64,000 bases of DNA from assembly GCA_902788175.1 (NCBI GenBank), contig CADAJF010000001.1, positions 1 to 64,000 on the forward strand, in the 5' to 3' direction. Shown piece by piece: positions 1 to 7,218 of this stretch. Origin of the DNA: an uncultured Bacteroidia bacterium (GTDB lineage: Bacteria > Bacteroidota > Bacteroidia > Bacteroidales > UBA932). Both the position numbers and the translations under genes were made by a program. A model generated the notes under the pieces. That model saw nothing but the letters and a program-made list of their open reading frames with translations, was not told where the DNA came from and ran no database searches. The first letter of the stretch is position 1. Each line of letters begins with the position of its first letter.

Positions 1-197
1 AAGCGGAACTCCTCTCCCTCATGGCCCGTGTCGCCGATACCGTCATCGTCCTGGCAGATTCCTCCAAGATCGGCGCCCACGGCTTTGGCCGCATCTGTTC
101 CACCAGGGAAATCGACATCCTCATCACCGACTCCGGCATCAAGGACGAAAGCCGCAAGGCTTTTGAGAAGTCAGGAGTGAAAGTAATCGTGGCTTAG
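1..197 (+). CDS. DeoR-family regulator, C-terminal part only
   Basis: The window opens inside this gene; the reading frame starts at base 3 and 64 residues are visible before TAG at 195-197. The visible part has the pattern of the DeoR C-terminal sensor domain: a strand ending in VIVLADSSKIG, then GFGRIC, then EIDILITDSG, and a terminal GVKVIVA strand. In that family this domain binds a phosphorylated sugar and controls an N-terminal helix-turn-helix, which lies outside the window. It converges on the cytochrome b gene across a hairpin. The family is fairly clear, but the target pathway cannot be told from this fragment. Confidence 0.8.
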   Translation, partial: AELLSLMARVADTVIVLADSSKIGAHGFGRICSTREIDILITDSGIKDESRKAFEKSGVKVIVA

Positions 198-243
198 ACC
201 GGGAAACGGGCTCCCCTCCCGCAACACCATACTCTACGTTAAA

Positions 244-282
244 AAAGGAGGTCAACTTGTCATTATCAAGTCAACCTCCTTT
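244..282. terminator. Bidirectional terminator hairpin
   Basis: AAAGGAGGT and ACTTG pair with CAAGT and ACCTCCTTT around a 2x2 internal loop, with A and T tracts on the two sides. It lies between two convergent genes and can serve both. Confidence 0.7.
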
Positions 283-304
283 AAACGACGGAGAAAATGG
301 AAAA

Positions 305-1030
305 CTACAAGGCCATTGCCTCCACGTAGGCGTTGACGGCCGTGGCTACAAACAGCAGTACAATGACTGCGCTTACTACAATGCCGGTGACTTTGAGGCG
401 CTTATGCCACTTCTTGTTGTTCCAGCCAATGGTTTGGAACATGCTCCAGAAACCGTGCTCCAGGTGCAGGAAGAGGGCCACGAACCAGACCATGTACAGG
501 GCCACCATCCACCACTTGCTGAAGGTTGCCATGAGCAGGGTATAAGGGTTGTCCTCATAGTTGCCGATTCCGAACATCTCCGGCAGCTGCATCTTGGCCC
601 AGAAGTGGGCGAGATGGAAGCCCAGGAGACCCAGGATCAGGACACCCAGGATGGCCATGTTCTTGGCGCTCCAGCTATCGTTCTTGGCCTTGGAGGCCAC
701 CTCATAGCGCTTGATGCCGCCACGACGCTTGTAATTGTCGATGGTGAGCCAGATGCCGTAGCCGATATGGACAATGAAGCCAAGGGCCAGCACAGGGACC
801 ATGATGCTGATAAAGCCGGTGGACATGAAATCGCAGCCCAGTTTGAACAGGCCGTCTCCGGTGGAGAAGAGGGTATCGTCCGCGGCAACTGCGCCGAATT
901 TACCACTGAGTGAATCCAGGACGGAGAAGAAATTGATGGTTCCGTGAAGCAGCAGGAAGATAATGAGGAAAGCGCCGGACACGCTCTGGATGAACTTCTT
1001 GCCGATAGAGGAGGTTAAAAAATTAGCCAT
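305..1030 (-). CDS. frdC: Succinate dehydrogenase/fumarate reductase cytochrome b subunit
   Basis: The protein has 241 residues and begins MANFLTSSIGKKFIQSVSG, the usual N-terminus of the Bacteroidetes single-subunit diheme cytochrome b of complex II. About five membrane helices can be read, with histidines placed for heme ligation (LLLHGTINF, VHIGYG, GFHLAHFW, LHLEHGFW). In this family it anchors the flavoprotein and iron-sulfur subunits and passes electrons between quinone and fumarate or succinate. I start at 1030 rather than at an in-frame upstream codon because the homologous start is MANF and a promoter motif lies just upstream. frdA and frdB normally follow directly, but here a terminator and a convergent gene follow instead, so the catalytic subunits must be encoded elsewhere. 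Confidence 0.9.
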   Translation of the reverse strand: MANFLTSSIGKKFIQSVSGAFLIIFLLLHGTINFFSVLDSLSGKFGAVAADDTLFSTGDGLFKLGCDFMSTGFISIMVPVLALGFIVHIGYGIWLTIDNYKRRGGIKRYEVASKAKNDSWSAKNMAILGVLILGLLGFHLAHFWAKMQLPEMFGIGNYEDNPYTLLMATFSKWWMVALYMVWFVALFLHLEHGFWSMFQTIGWNNKKWHKRLKVTGIVVSAVIVLLFVATAVNAYVEAMAL

Positions 1031-1059
1031 TATTGTTGTAAAATTGTTTTTCAAGCATG

Positions 1060-1067
1060 CAAATATA
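1060..1067 (-). promoter_or_regulatory. Promoter -7 motif for frdC
   Basis: The minus strand reads TATATTTG, a match to the Bacteroidetes TAnnTTTG element, about 30 bases before the frdC start codon. Confidence 0.65.
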
Positions 1068-1100
1068 GGAATCTTTCTTGGATTTTTCCCACTATTTGGG

Positions 1101-1108
1101 TACTTTTG
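1101..1108 (+). promoter_or_regulatory. Promoter -7 motif for pyrH
   Basis: TACTTTTG matches TAnnTTTG, 20 bases before the pyrH start. It lies back to back with the frdC promoter, so the two genes share a divergent control region of about 100 bases. Confidence 0.6.
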
Positions 1109-1128
1109 TTTCAAATCTGAAAGAGAAT

Positions 1129-1833
1129 ATGTACAAGCGCGTTCTACTTAAACTATCGGGCGAAAGCCTCGGCGGCCCTGCCGGAAAGGGGCTGGATACG
1201 GCCTGGCTGGAAAAATATGCGAAGGAAGTGGCGGCGGCGGCCAAGGCCGGCCTCCAGGTAGCCATCGTCAACGGCGGCGGCAACATTTTCCGCGGCCTGC
1301 AGGGCGTAGGGAAAGGCTTCGACCGGGTGGACGGGGACAAGATGGGCATGCTGGCCACCGTCATCAACTCCCTGGCCCTGAAAATGTTCATCAAGGCTGA
1401 AGGCATAGAGGCAGAGGTGTTCACCTCCACCCCCATGGAACCTTACGCCAAATATTATATGCGGGATGAGGCCGTGAAAGTCCTGGAGCGCGGCGGCGTG
1501 GCCCTTATCGCCGGCGGCACCGGCAATCCCTTCTTCACCACAGACAGCGGCGCGGCCCTGCGGGCGCTGGAAATCGGCGCGGACGCCCTTCTTAAAGGTA
1601 CACGCGTGGACGGCGTTTACACCGCAGATCCGGAGAAAGACCCTTCGGCCACCAAATATGAGGAGCTAACTTTCGACGAGGCCATCTCCCGCCGCCTCAA
1701 AGTGATGGACCAGACGGCCTACGCCCTTTGCTCGGAGGGCAATATGCCCATCATCGTCTTTGATATGAACGCCACCGGCAACCTCACGCGCCTCCTAAGC
1801 GGCAAAAAAGTGGGAACGCTCGTTCATCCGTAA
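1129..1833 (+). CDS. pyrH: UMP kinase
   Basis: A 234-residue protein that phosphorylates UMP to UDP with ATP in the cytoplasm, the committed step to UTP and CTP. The amino acid kinase fold is clear: an N-terminal KLSGESLGG phosphate-binding strand, GGGNIFRG near residue 50, and TDSGAALRALEIGAD in the second half, followed by KGTRVDGVYTADP. The length agrees with bacterial PyrH. The start at MYKRVLLKLSGE is preferred over an upstream in-frame codon because it is the family start and lies downstream of a good promoter motif. The gene stands alone; the usual neighbour frr is not next to it. Confidence 0.96.
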   Translation: MYKRVLLKLSGESLGGPAGKGLDTAWLEKYAKEVAAAAKAGLQVAIVNGGGNIFRGLQGVGKGFDRVDGDKMGMLATVINSLALKMFIKAEGIEAEVFTSTPMEPYAKYYMRDEAVKVLERGGVALIAGGTGNPFFTTDSGAALRALEIGADALLKGTRVDGVYTADPEKDPSATKYEELTFDEAISRRLKVMDQTAYALCSEGNMPIIVFDMNATGNLTRLLSGKKVGTLVHP

Positions 1834-1905
1834 AAAAATCGGCCGGCTCCTTTTAACATTTTGGGCGAAGTTGCGTCTTTTGATTGCAAGCGCTTGGAAG
1901 AAAAA

Positions 1906-2397
1906 ATGAAAAAAGGAATTATCACATGCATTTTGGCCCTGGCAACTTTGGTAAGTGCCTGGGCTGCAAGCCCGCTCAAACTGGAAAGCCTTATCCGGCA
2001 GTACAAAGGAGAGCCAGGCTTTGAAACCATCTCCATGGGCCCCGTGGCCCTCAGTTTACTCCGGGGTGCAGCCACCATATCCGGAAAAAGCATGAGTGAG
2101 CAAGACCGTCTTGCCCTCAAGGTGTTCGACGGTATCAAGAAACTCATCATCGTGGACTTCGAAGATGCTGCCCCTTCTGTCAAAACCCGCTTCTCCGAAA
2201 AACTGGAAAAACAGTTTGAAGGCATGGAACTCATCCTGGAAGCCAGCGAAAGCGGCGAAAAAATGCGCATCTACGGGGTGGAAGAGGACGGCCGTCTCAA
2301 AGACTGCGTCCTGTACAGCTCGGACGGTGTCTTTCTCTATGCCCGCGGCAGCATAGATATGAAATATGTCGGGGAACTGATGGCACTTGCGCAGTGA
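1906..2397 (+). CDS. DUF4252-family exported protein
   Basis: A 163-residue protein with a signal peptide (MKKGIITCILALATLVSAWA). The mature part resembles DUF4252, small exported Bacteroidetes proteins of unknown role: a short N-terminal helix (LESLIRQYKG), a VALSLLRG segment, and KKLIIVDFEDA leading to alternating strands. Its stop overlaps the start of the sigma factor, and a second DUF4252 gene closes the same operon, so I infer that it works with that sigma factor, perhaps as a target or envelope sensor. Biochemical function is unknown. The start at 1906 gives a clean signal peptide. Confidence 0.75.
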   Translation: MKKGIITCILALATLVSAWAASPLKLESLIRQYKGEPGFETISMGPVALSLLRGAATISGKSMSEQDRLALKVFDGIKKLIIVDFEDAAPSVKTRFSEKLEKQFEGMELILEASESGEKMRIYGVEEDGRLKDCVLYSSDGVFLYARGSIDMKYVGELMALAQ

Positions 2398-2867
2398 GCG
2401 GCAGTCAGTTCCAGCGTGTCTGGCTCCCTTTGCAGGAGCGTTTCTACCGCATTGCCTTCTATATCTTGGAAAGCGACGCCGATGCCAGGGATGCCGTCCA
2501 GGACCTGTATCTCAAGCTCTGGAACCTGCGGGACCAGCTGGAAATCGTCCGGAATCCGTCGGCCTATGGTTCTTTGCTTCTGAAGAATCTTTGCATAGAC
2601 CGTATCCGCCGAAGACAAAGCGTCCGGGAACTGAGCGAGGAGGACCTGAGCACCGCACCGCCCGACGAGGCCCTGCTGCAAAGGGAAGAGCTGCAAGCCG
2701 TCTCCCGCGCCATTGACCAGCTACCGCCCGGTCAGCGTAAACTCCTCAGCCTCAGACTTGTTCAGGGCTTGTCTTACCAGGAAATAGAAAAGGAAACCGG
2801 CCTCAGCGGCCTCAACATCAGGGTCCAGGTATCCCTGGCCAGAAAAAAACTCAAACAACTGCTATGA
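2394..2867 (+). CDS. ECF-type RNA polymerase sigma factor
   Basis: A 157-residue sigma-70 family protein with region 2 near residues 8-70 (FYILESDADARDAVQDLYLKLW) and region 4 near 100-155 (LPPGQRKLLSLRLVQGLSYQEI). The linker is short and regions 1 and 3 are absent, as in ECF sigma factors, which direct RNA polymerase to envelope or stress promoters. Translation most likely begins at the GTG of a GTGA overlap with the preceding stop, which points to coupled translation. The next gene also overlaps by four bases and encodes a small one-helix membrane protein that could be its anti-sigma factor. Confidence 0.88.
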   Translation: MSGSQFQRVWLPLQERFYRIAFYILESDADARDAVQDLYLKLWNLRDQLEIVRNPSAYGSLLLKNLCIDRIRRRQSVRELSEEDLSTAPPDEALLQREELQAVSRAIDQLPPGQRKLLSLRLVQGLSYQEIEKETGLSGLNIRVQVSLARKKLKQLL

Positions 2868-3199
2868 AACGCATCCAAGACATAGAAAAGCTTAGCGCAG
2901 CGGAGCTTGAGCGCATCGGGGCCGACGAAAGCATCCCCGTACCGGAAGACTTTGCCATCAGGCTGCCCTCCTCCCGCCGGAAAGCCTTTGCCTGGAGTGC
3001 AGCGGCAGCAGTACTGCTCTTTGCCGGAGTATCGGCCTACCAATGGGCACAGCGGCCCAAGGACACCTTCCAGGACCCTTACCTTGCCTACGTAGCCGTG
3101 GAGCAGGCCTTCGGGAAACTCTCCGGAACCGTACACCGCGCTTCTGAAAAAATGGAAGCGGCAGAAAACACAATGGAAAAAGTAAATTATTGGAAATGA
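2864..3199 (+). CDS. Small membrane protein, possible anti-sigma factor
   Basis: A 111-residue protein with an acidic cytoplasmic N-terminus, one membrane helix near residues 42-60 (AWSAAAAVLLFAGVSAYQW) and a short periplasmic tail predicted to be helical. It overlaps the sigma gene (ATGA) and the next DUF4252 gene, so all are probably translated together. Position and topology fit an anti-sigma factor, but I see no ZAS or FecR signature, so that role is inference from context only. Confidence 0.55.
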   Translation: MKRIQDIEKLSAAELERIGADESIPVPEDFAIRLPSSRRKAFAWSAAAAVLLFAGVSAYQWAQRPKDTFQDPYLAYVAVEQAFGKLSGTVHRASEKMEAAENTMEKVNYWK

Positions 3200-3678
3200 A
3201 AAAGTTATATTTAATTCTCCTTCTGCTCACCCTTAGCGTGAGCGCCCTGGCTCAAAGCGGCCAGCAGCTTTACAAGAAGTACTCGGACCTTCCCGGCATG
3301 GAGGCCGTCTATATCTCCCCTGCCATGTTCCGCATCATCGGCCGTCTCCCGGATTTTGAAATCAACGACGGGGACGTGGACCTTTCGCCCATCATCAAGT
3401 CCCTCAAAGGCTTTTACATGCTCTCCACCGATAATCCCAAGCATGTCAAGGAACTTCACGCCGATGTGAGCCAATTCATCGCCAACGGCAACTACGAGCT
3501 TCTTCTGGAAGCCAAGGAAGACGGCGAGGTAGTACGCATCTATGTGGATGGCGATGAGAAAACGGTAACTTCCCTTATTATGATCGAGCAGCAGAGCGAC
3601 GAGATCAACTTCATCTCCATGGACGGGAACATGGACCGCGACCAGCTGGGGGACATCCTTGCCCGCGCATCCAAATAA
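3196..3678 (+). CDS. DUF4252-family exported protein, second copy
   Basis: A 160-residue protein with a signal peptide (MKKLYLILLLLTLSVSALA). It shares the layout of the protein at 1906: an initial LYKKYSDLPGMEAVYIS segment, then PIIKSLKGFYML, and a C-terminal set of strands (ELLLEAKEDGEVVRIYVDG). The ATG at 3196 overlaps the preceding stop by four bases and gives the better signal peptide. It ends an operon of DUF4252, sigma, membrane protein and DUF4252. Function is unknown. Confidence 0.75.
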   Translation: MKKLYLILLLLTLSVSALAQSGQQLYKKYSDLPGMEAVYISPAMFRIIGRLPDFEINDGDVDLSPIIKSLKGFYMLSTDNPKHVKELHADVSQFIANGNYELLLEAKEDGEVVRIYVDGDEKTVTSLIMIEQQSDEINFISMDGNMDRDQLGDILARASK

Positions 3679-3702
3679 TTAGGTACAATTCGCTTTTTTT
3701 GC

Positions 3703-3710
3703 TAACTTTG
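3703..3710 (+). promoter_or_regulatory. Promoter -7 motif for the esterase gene
   Basis: TAACTTTG matches TAnnTTTG, 16 bases before the start codon at 3727, and follows a T-rich stretch. Confidence 0.6.
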
Positions 3711-3726
3711 GAAAAAATACCATCTT

Positions 3727-4578
3727 ATGAAACGTTTTGCTTTGTTATGGGGTCTGTTGCTGCTGGGAATTACAGCCGCTGCGCAGAGCCGTCTTGTCAC
3801 CGAGAGTATCCAAAGCTCGGTCCTTGGAACCGAAGTCAAATACAACGTGTACCTTCCCCAGGGCTATGATGCCGCCAGGGAGTACCCGGTGATTTACCTG
3901 CTGCACGGCCTATACGGCGTGTACTCAGACTGGCAGGAAAGAGGCCGTTTCAAAGATGTGGCCGATGAACTGATTGCCTCCGGCGAACTGCTTCCGGTAG
4001 TAATTGTGATGCCCAACGCCGGAGACCCGGACGTACACCACGTCCAGAACGGTTACTTCAACGTGCAGGACTGGCCCTACCAAGACTTTTTCTTCCAGGA
4101 GCTGATGCCGGCGGCAGAAAGTGCCTACCACTGTGGCGGCGCCAAGGGTCGGCGGGCCATCATGGGCCTGTCCATGGGCGGCGGCGGCTCCATCGTCTAT
4201 GCCCAGCGCCATCCGGAGCTCTTTTCCAGCAGCTATGGCATGAGCGCCTGGCTGGACAGCCAAAACCGCCCGGACCGCGAAAACCTGGACAAAACAGACA
4301 AACTTTACATTGTGAACCAGTCGGTTATAGAGCATTCGGCCCTGGGGTTTATGGACCGGGCCGATGAATCCACCCTCCAGCAGCTCAAAACCGTCAAGTG
4401 GTTCCTGGACTGCGGAGACGACGATTCCCTCATGATGCTCTCCGTCCAGCTTTACCTCAAAATGCGCCACGCCGGCCTGGACGCCCAGCTGCGCGTTCGC
4501 GACGGCGCCCACACCTGGGAGTACTGGCACAACGCCCTCCGCATTTCCCTTCCCTTCGCAAGCCGTAACTTTAATTAA
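3727..4578 (+). CDS. Secreted alpha/beta-hydrolase of the esterase D type
   Basis: A 283-residue protein with a signal peptide ending near TAAAQS. The core is the putative esterase fold (PF00756): PVIYLLHGLYG forms the oxyanion region, GLSMGGGGS near residue 147 is the nucleophile elbow with its serine, and a late DGAHTWEYW carries the probable catalytic histidine. A DCGDDDS segment supplies likely acid residues. Family members hydrolyse acyl esters such as S-formylglutathione, acetylated sugars or feruloyl esters; the substrate cannot be fixed here. It has its own promoter motif and is followed after 8 bases by a small YtxH-like gene. Confidence 0.85.
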   Translation: MKRFALLWGLLLLGITAAAQSRLVTESIQSSVLGTEVKYNVYLPQGYDAAREYPVIYLLHGLYGVYSDWQERGRFKDVADELIASGELLPVVIVMPNAGDPDVHHVQNGYFNVQDWPYQDFFFQELMPAAESAYHCGGAKGRRAIMGLSMGGGGSIVYAQRHPELFSSSYGMSAWLDSQNRPDRENLDKTDKLYIVNQSVIEHSALGFMDRADESTLQQLKTVKWFLDCGDDDSLMMLSVQLYLKMRHAGLDAQLRVRDGAHTWEYWHNALRISLPFASRNFN

Positions 4579-4586
4579 TTGATACC

Positions 4587-4940
4587 ATGAAATCCGAATC
4601 CTTATTTGGCTTTATTGCCGGCGCCACGCTGGGCGCACTGGCCGGCATCCTCTTCGCCCCCGACAAGGGAGAGGAAACACGGCGCAAATTCATGGAAGCC
4701 GCTTCCGAAGGCTACGACGAAGCCAAGGAAGAACTTGGCGAACTGGCCCACGATGCCTCTGTCCGCTATCGCTACGCCCGTATCGAGGCCAAGAAACTCA
4801 AGAAAACCCTGCAGGAGCAAGGCGGTGAACTGAAGGAAGAAGCCCGCAAGGCCATCCTGGCCCAGCTGGAGCGGCTGGAAGCTGCCCTCAGCAAAGAAGA
4901 ACCCGGCCTGGAAGAAACCGACCCCGCCCGCGAAGCCTAA
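4587..4940 (+). CDS. YtxH-like small protein
   Basis: A 117-residue protein with one N-terminal glycine-rich membrane segment (FIAGATLGALAGILFAP), then DKGEETRRK and a long charged helix likely to form a coiled coil. This is the layout of YtxH-domain proteins, common but poorly understood membrane-anchored proteins often linked to stress. It follows the esterase gene closely and ends before a strong terminator. Confidence 0.8.
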   Translation: MKSESLFGFIAGATLGALAGILFAPDKGEETRRKFMEAASEGYDEAKEELGELAHDASVRYRYARIEAKKLKKTLQEQGGELKEEARKAILAQLERLEAALSKEEPGLEETDPAREA

Positions 4941-4963
4941 TCCGCTGCAGCACAGGTGTTTAC

Positions 4964-5000
4964 AAAAATCAATCGTTGCAAATTGCAACGATTGATTTTT
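4964..5000. terminator. Strong bidirectional terminator
   Basis: A perfect inverted repeat with 18-base arms and one central base. The outer arms are A5 and T5, so either strand ends in a U tract. It separates the YtxH-like gene from the convergent acyltransferase gene. Confidence 0.9.
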
Positions 5001-5035
5001 ATAATGCGCTTAGGGTCAGGCGTTTAGGTGTCAGG

Positions 5036-6157
5036 CTATCTTGGGTGGAGGGGTTCGCCCAGGACGGCCCAGCGGATGAAGGGGATGCGGCGAAGGAGCT
5101 CATAGAGCAGCGGGGAGAGGGTAAATACGGCCAGGGCCAGCAAGAGGTAAATGGCCACAGGGGGCAGCTGGGTGTGGAATCTGAGCATGTAACCAAAGCA
5201 GGCAACCACCAGATAATGAACAATATAAAGGCCGAAGCTGGCGCGAGTCATATAACCTGCAAAGGCCGATGTCCGGTCAAAGCGGGCCTGGAACCAGCCG
5301 ATGAGCGCCAGGCAGGAAAGCCAGCCGTACAGGCAGGTAAGGGGGCTGGAAAGATAGGCCGGGGAGGTATTGTCCTGCCCGAAGGTTGTGACAGTCAGCC
5401 ACACCCCCGTCACTACGGCGCCTGCCAGCAGCGGGATCCAGGCTTGCCGAAGCTTCTGCTGCACACCCTCATGCGAGAGAACAAAGTAGCCCAGCAGGAA
5501 AGGAACCAGATAAAAAAGGGGCTTGTACAGGTTCAGAAGACCGTCCAGGGATTCCGGCCTGGGCTCCCGAATAAGCGTTTGCTCGCCGGCCCAAAAAAGT
5601 ATGCCCAGAAGAAGCACCCAAACCAGGCCGCCTTTCCCGCCGAAAAGCTTGCCGCAGGCATTCCAAAGCCTGTCCTTACGGTCCAGCTTGCGCACCAGCA
5701 GCAGCACCAGGGACAGCAGCCACAGCAGCTGGATGAACCAGAGCGGCCCCGTCCCGCTGACAGCCCATATCAGGTACTGGGCCACAAGTGGAAGGCCATC
5801 GGCCACGTTATCCCCAATTAGGAGCGGCTTCATCGAGTTGAAATACCCTGTCATCCATTGGAATACAAACAGGCCTATGGTAGATGGCACCAGCAGCTTT
5901 CGCGTGCGGGAACGGAACCATTCCCGCGATGACTGCTTCTGCAGCGCATAACGGGCGCTGATACCCGCGAGCAGAAACAGCAGCGGCATGAACCACGGAT
6001 ACAGGATATACATCACTACGTCCTGGTACTGGGGGCCGTCTCCGAAACCACCGGCACCACCAAAGACTCCTTTGTTGTTGTAATAGTAAATGACGTGATA
6101 GAACAATACCAGCAGTACAGTCACCCAACGCAAATTATCAAGCCAATATTTTCTCAT
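5036..6157 (-). CDS. Membrane acyltransferase, acyltransferase 3 family
   Basis: A 373-residue integral membrane protein with about ten hydrophobic helices. The N-terminus MRKYWLDNLRWVTVLLVLFYH has the family pattern, with the catalytic-type histidine at the end of helix 1; WFMPLLFLLAGISA and an arginine-rich RSRTRKLLVP loop follow. Members move acetyl or other acyl groups onto cell-envelope glycans or other exported molecules. The acceptor is unknown. The gene is followed by a terminator. It is not visibly coupled to the regulator pair upstream, being 46 bases away. Confidence 0.85.
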   Translation of the reverse strand: MRKYWLDNLRWVTVLLVLFYHVIYYYNNKGVFGGAGGFGDGPQYQDVVMYILYPWFMPLLFLLAGISARYALQKQSSREWFRSRTRKLLVPSTIGLFVFQWMTGYFNSMKPLLIGDNVADGLPLVAQYLIWAVSGTGPLWFIQLLWLLSLVLLLVRKLDRKDRLWNACGKLFGGKGGLVWVLLLGILFWAGEQTLIREPRPESLDGLLNLYKPLFYLVPFLLGYFVLSHEGVQQKLRQAWIPLLAGAVVTGVWLTVTTFGQDNTSPAYLSSPLTCLYGWLSCLALIGWFQARFDRTSAFAGYMTRASFGLYIVHYLVVACFGYMLRFHTQLPPVAIYLLLALAVFTLSPLLYELLRRIPFIRWAVLGEPLHPR

Positions 6158-6203
6158 AGTTGTTACGGGGTCAAAATGAACAGGGCGGAAGAAGGCAGGG
6201 CAG

Positions 6204-6494
6204 CTACTTCCCGGCGGTGAGGTATTCCTGGAGGGCGGTGACGTACTGGCCGAAGGCGTCCAGCCCGGCAGGTGTGACGGCGCAGGTGGTGCAGGGCATT
6301 TTGCCTTTGAAGCCCTTTACCACCGTAATATAGCCGGCGGAAGAAAGCTTGTCCAGTTGCACGCTAAGGTTCCCCGAAGTGGCACCGGTCTGCTTCTTGA
6401 GGTAGGTAAAGTCGGCCGACTCTACCCCCGCAAGAATGGACATGACCGCAAGCCTCAGCTCCGAGTGAAGGAGCGGATCAAGTTTCGGAAACAT
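6204..6494 (-). CDS. Winged-helix transcriptional regulator
   Basis: A 96-residue single-domain protein. LDPLLHSELRLAVMSILA, FTYLKKQTGATSGNLSVQLDKL and a GYITVVKGF wing match the HTH_34 (MarR/ArsR-like) family. Two cysteines (PCTTC) lie in the wing. The start at 6494 gives a normal family N-terminus, whereas a longer frame runs back into the neighbouring gene. It lies 5 bases after the membrane protein gene at 6500-7117, a pair seen often in Bacteroidetes, where the regulator probably controls its own operon. Confidence 0.85.
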   Translation of the reverse strand: MFPKLDPLLHSELRLAVMSILAGVESADFTYLKKQTGATSGNLSVQLDKLSSAGYITVVKGFKGKMPCTTCAVTPAGLDAFGQYVTALQEYLTAGK

Positions 6495-6499
6495 AGCGC

Positions 6500-7117
6500 C
6501 TACTTCCGTTTCACAATGAGACCCGTCGCTGCCAGGATAACGCCGGCGAAGGTGAAGAGGAGCATGCCGTCGGCCTCCCCCATCGAACCCAGGAGATAGC
6601 AGACTATGAGGCCGCCAACACCTGTAAGAAAGCCCGCCACGGTAATAGCCCGGTTGCGGACAGCAACGCCGCTCACCGTCTCTGCCATGCCGAAAAGGAG
6701 CAGAATCATGGGCGTGAGGTTCACCACGGAGGCAACGGTGCCCAGCGGATTCACGTTGGCCCTGGAATAGATAATGGTGAAAAGCGCCACCGACACGGCG
6801 AACACGCCGAAGGTGCGCCAAATACCAGCCAGAATGCGGCTCACCGCATTGTCGGGCATCTCTACCGTTTCTTTCTTATTAAGGAAAGCCGCGGCAATAA
6901 AGCCGATAACCGGCATCACAAACCACAGGAAATTCCAATATGGCTTGCCGGTAGCTTTCCAAAGAACGAACACCAGCAGGGAAAAAACCGTAAGGAGTAT
7001 TCCCCAGAGGAGAAGGTATTTTCCGCTTCGGCGGGTAATCTCCTGCCGGCTGTTGTTGAGGGTTTCGTTAATGAGCGCCAGGCTCTCCCGGGCCGACAAT
7101 TCTTTGTTTTGTTCCAT
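6500..7117 (-). CDS. Integral membrane protein paired with a winged-helix regulator
   Basis: A 205-residue protein with a cytoplasmic N-terminal helix (ESLALINETLNNSRQEI) and about six membrane helices in three hairpins. I recognise no enzyme motif. It is first in a two-gene operon with the small regulator at 6204. The function is unknown; the pair resembles other membrane protein/HTH_34 pairs in this phylum. Confidence 0.7.
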   Translation of the reverse strand: MEQNKELSARESLALINETLNNSRQEITRRSGKYLLLWGILLTVFSLLVFVLWKATGKPYWNFLWFVMPVIGFIAAAFLNKKETVEMPDNAVSRILAGIWRTFGVFAVSVALFTIIYSRANVNPLGTVASVVNLTPMILLLFGMAETVSGVAVRNRAITVAGFLTGVGGLIVCYLLGSMGEADGMLLFTFAGVILAATGLIVKRK

Positions 7118-7180
7118 AAATCAATTGTTTACACTTGTTATGCGGTGTGCGCAGCTGCGCAGTCTGACACAACCGCAATG

Positions 7181-7188
7181 CAAATATA
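7181..7188 (-). promoter_or_regulatory. Promoter -7 motif for the membrane protein/regulator pair
   Basis: The minus strand reads TATATTTG about 64 bases before the start at 7117, with a TTTGG about 20 bases further upstream as a possible -33 element. Confidence 0.6.
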
Positions 7189-7218
7189 AACAAGTTTATT
7201 CTATAAACCAAATTTTTC

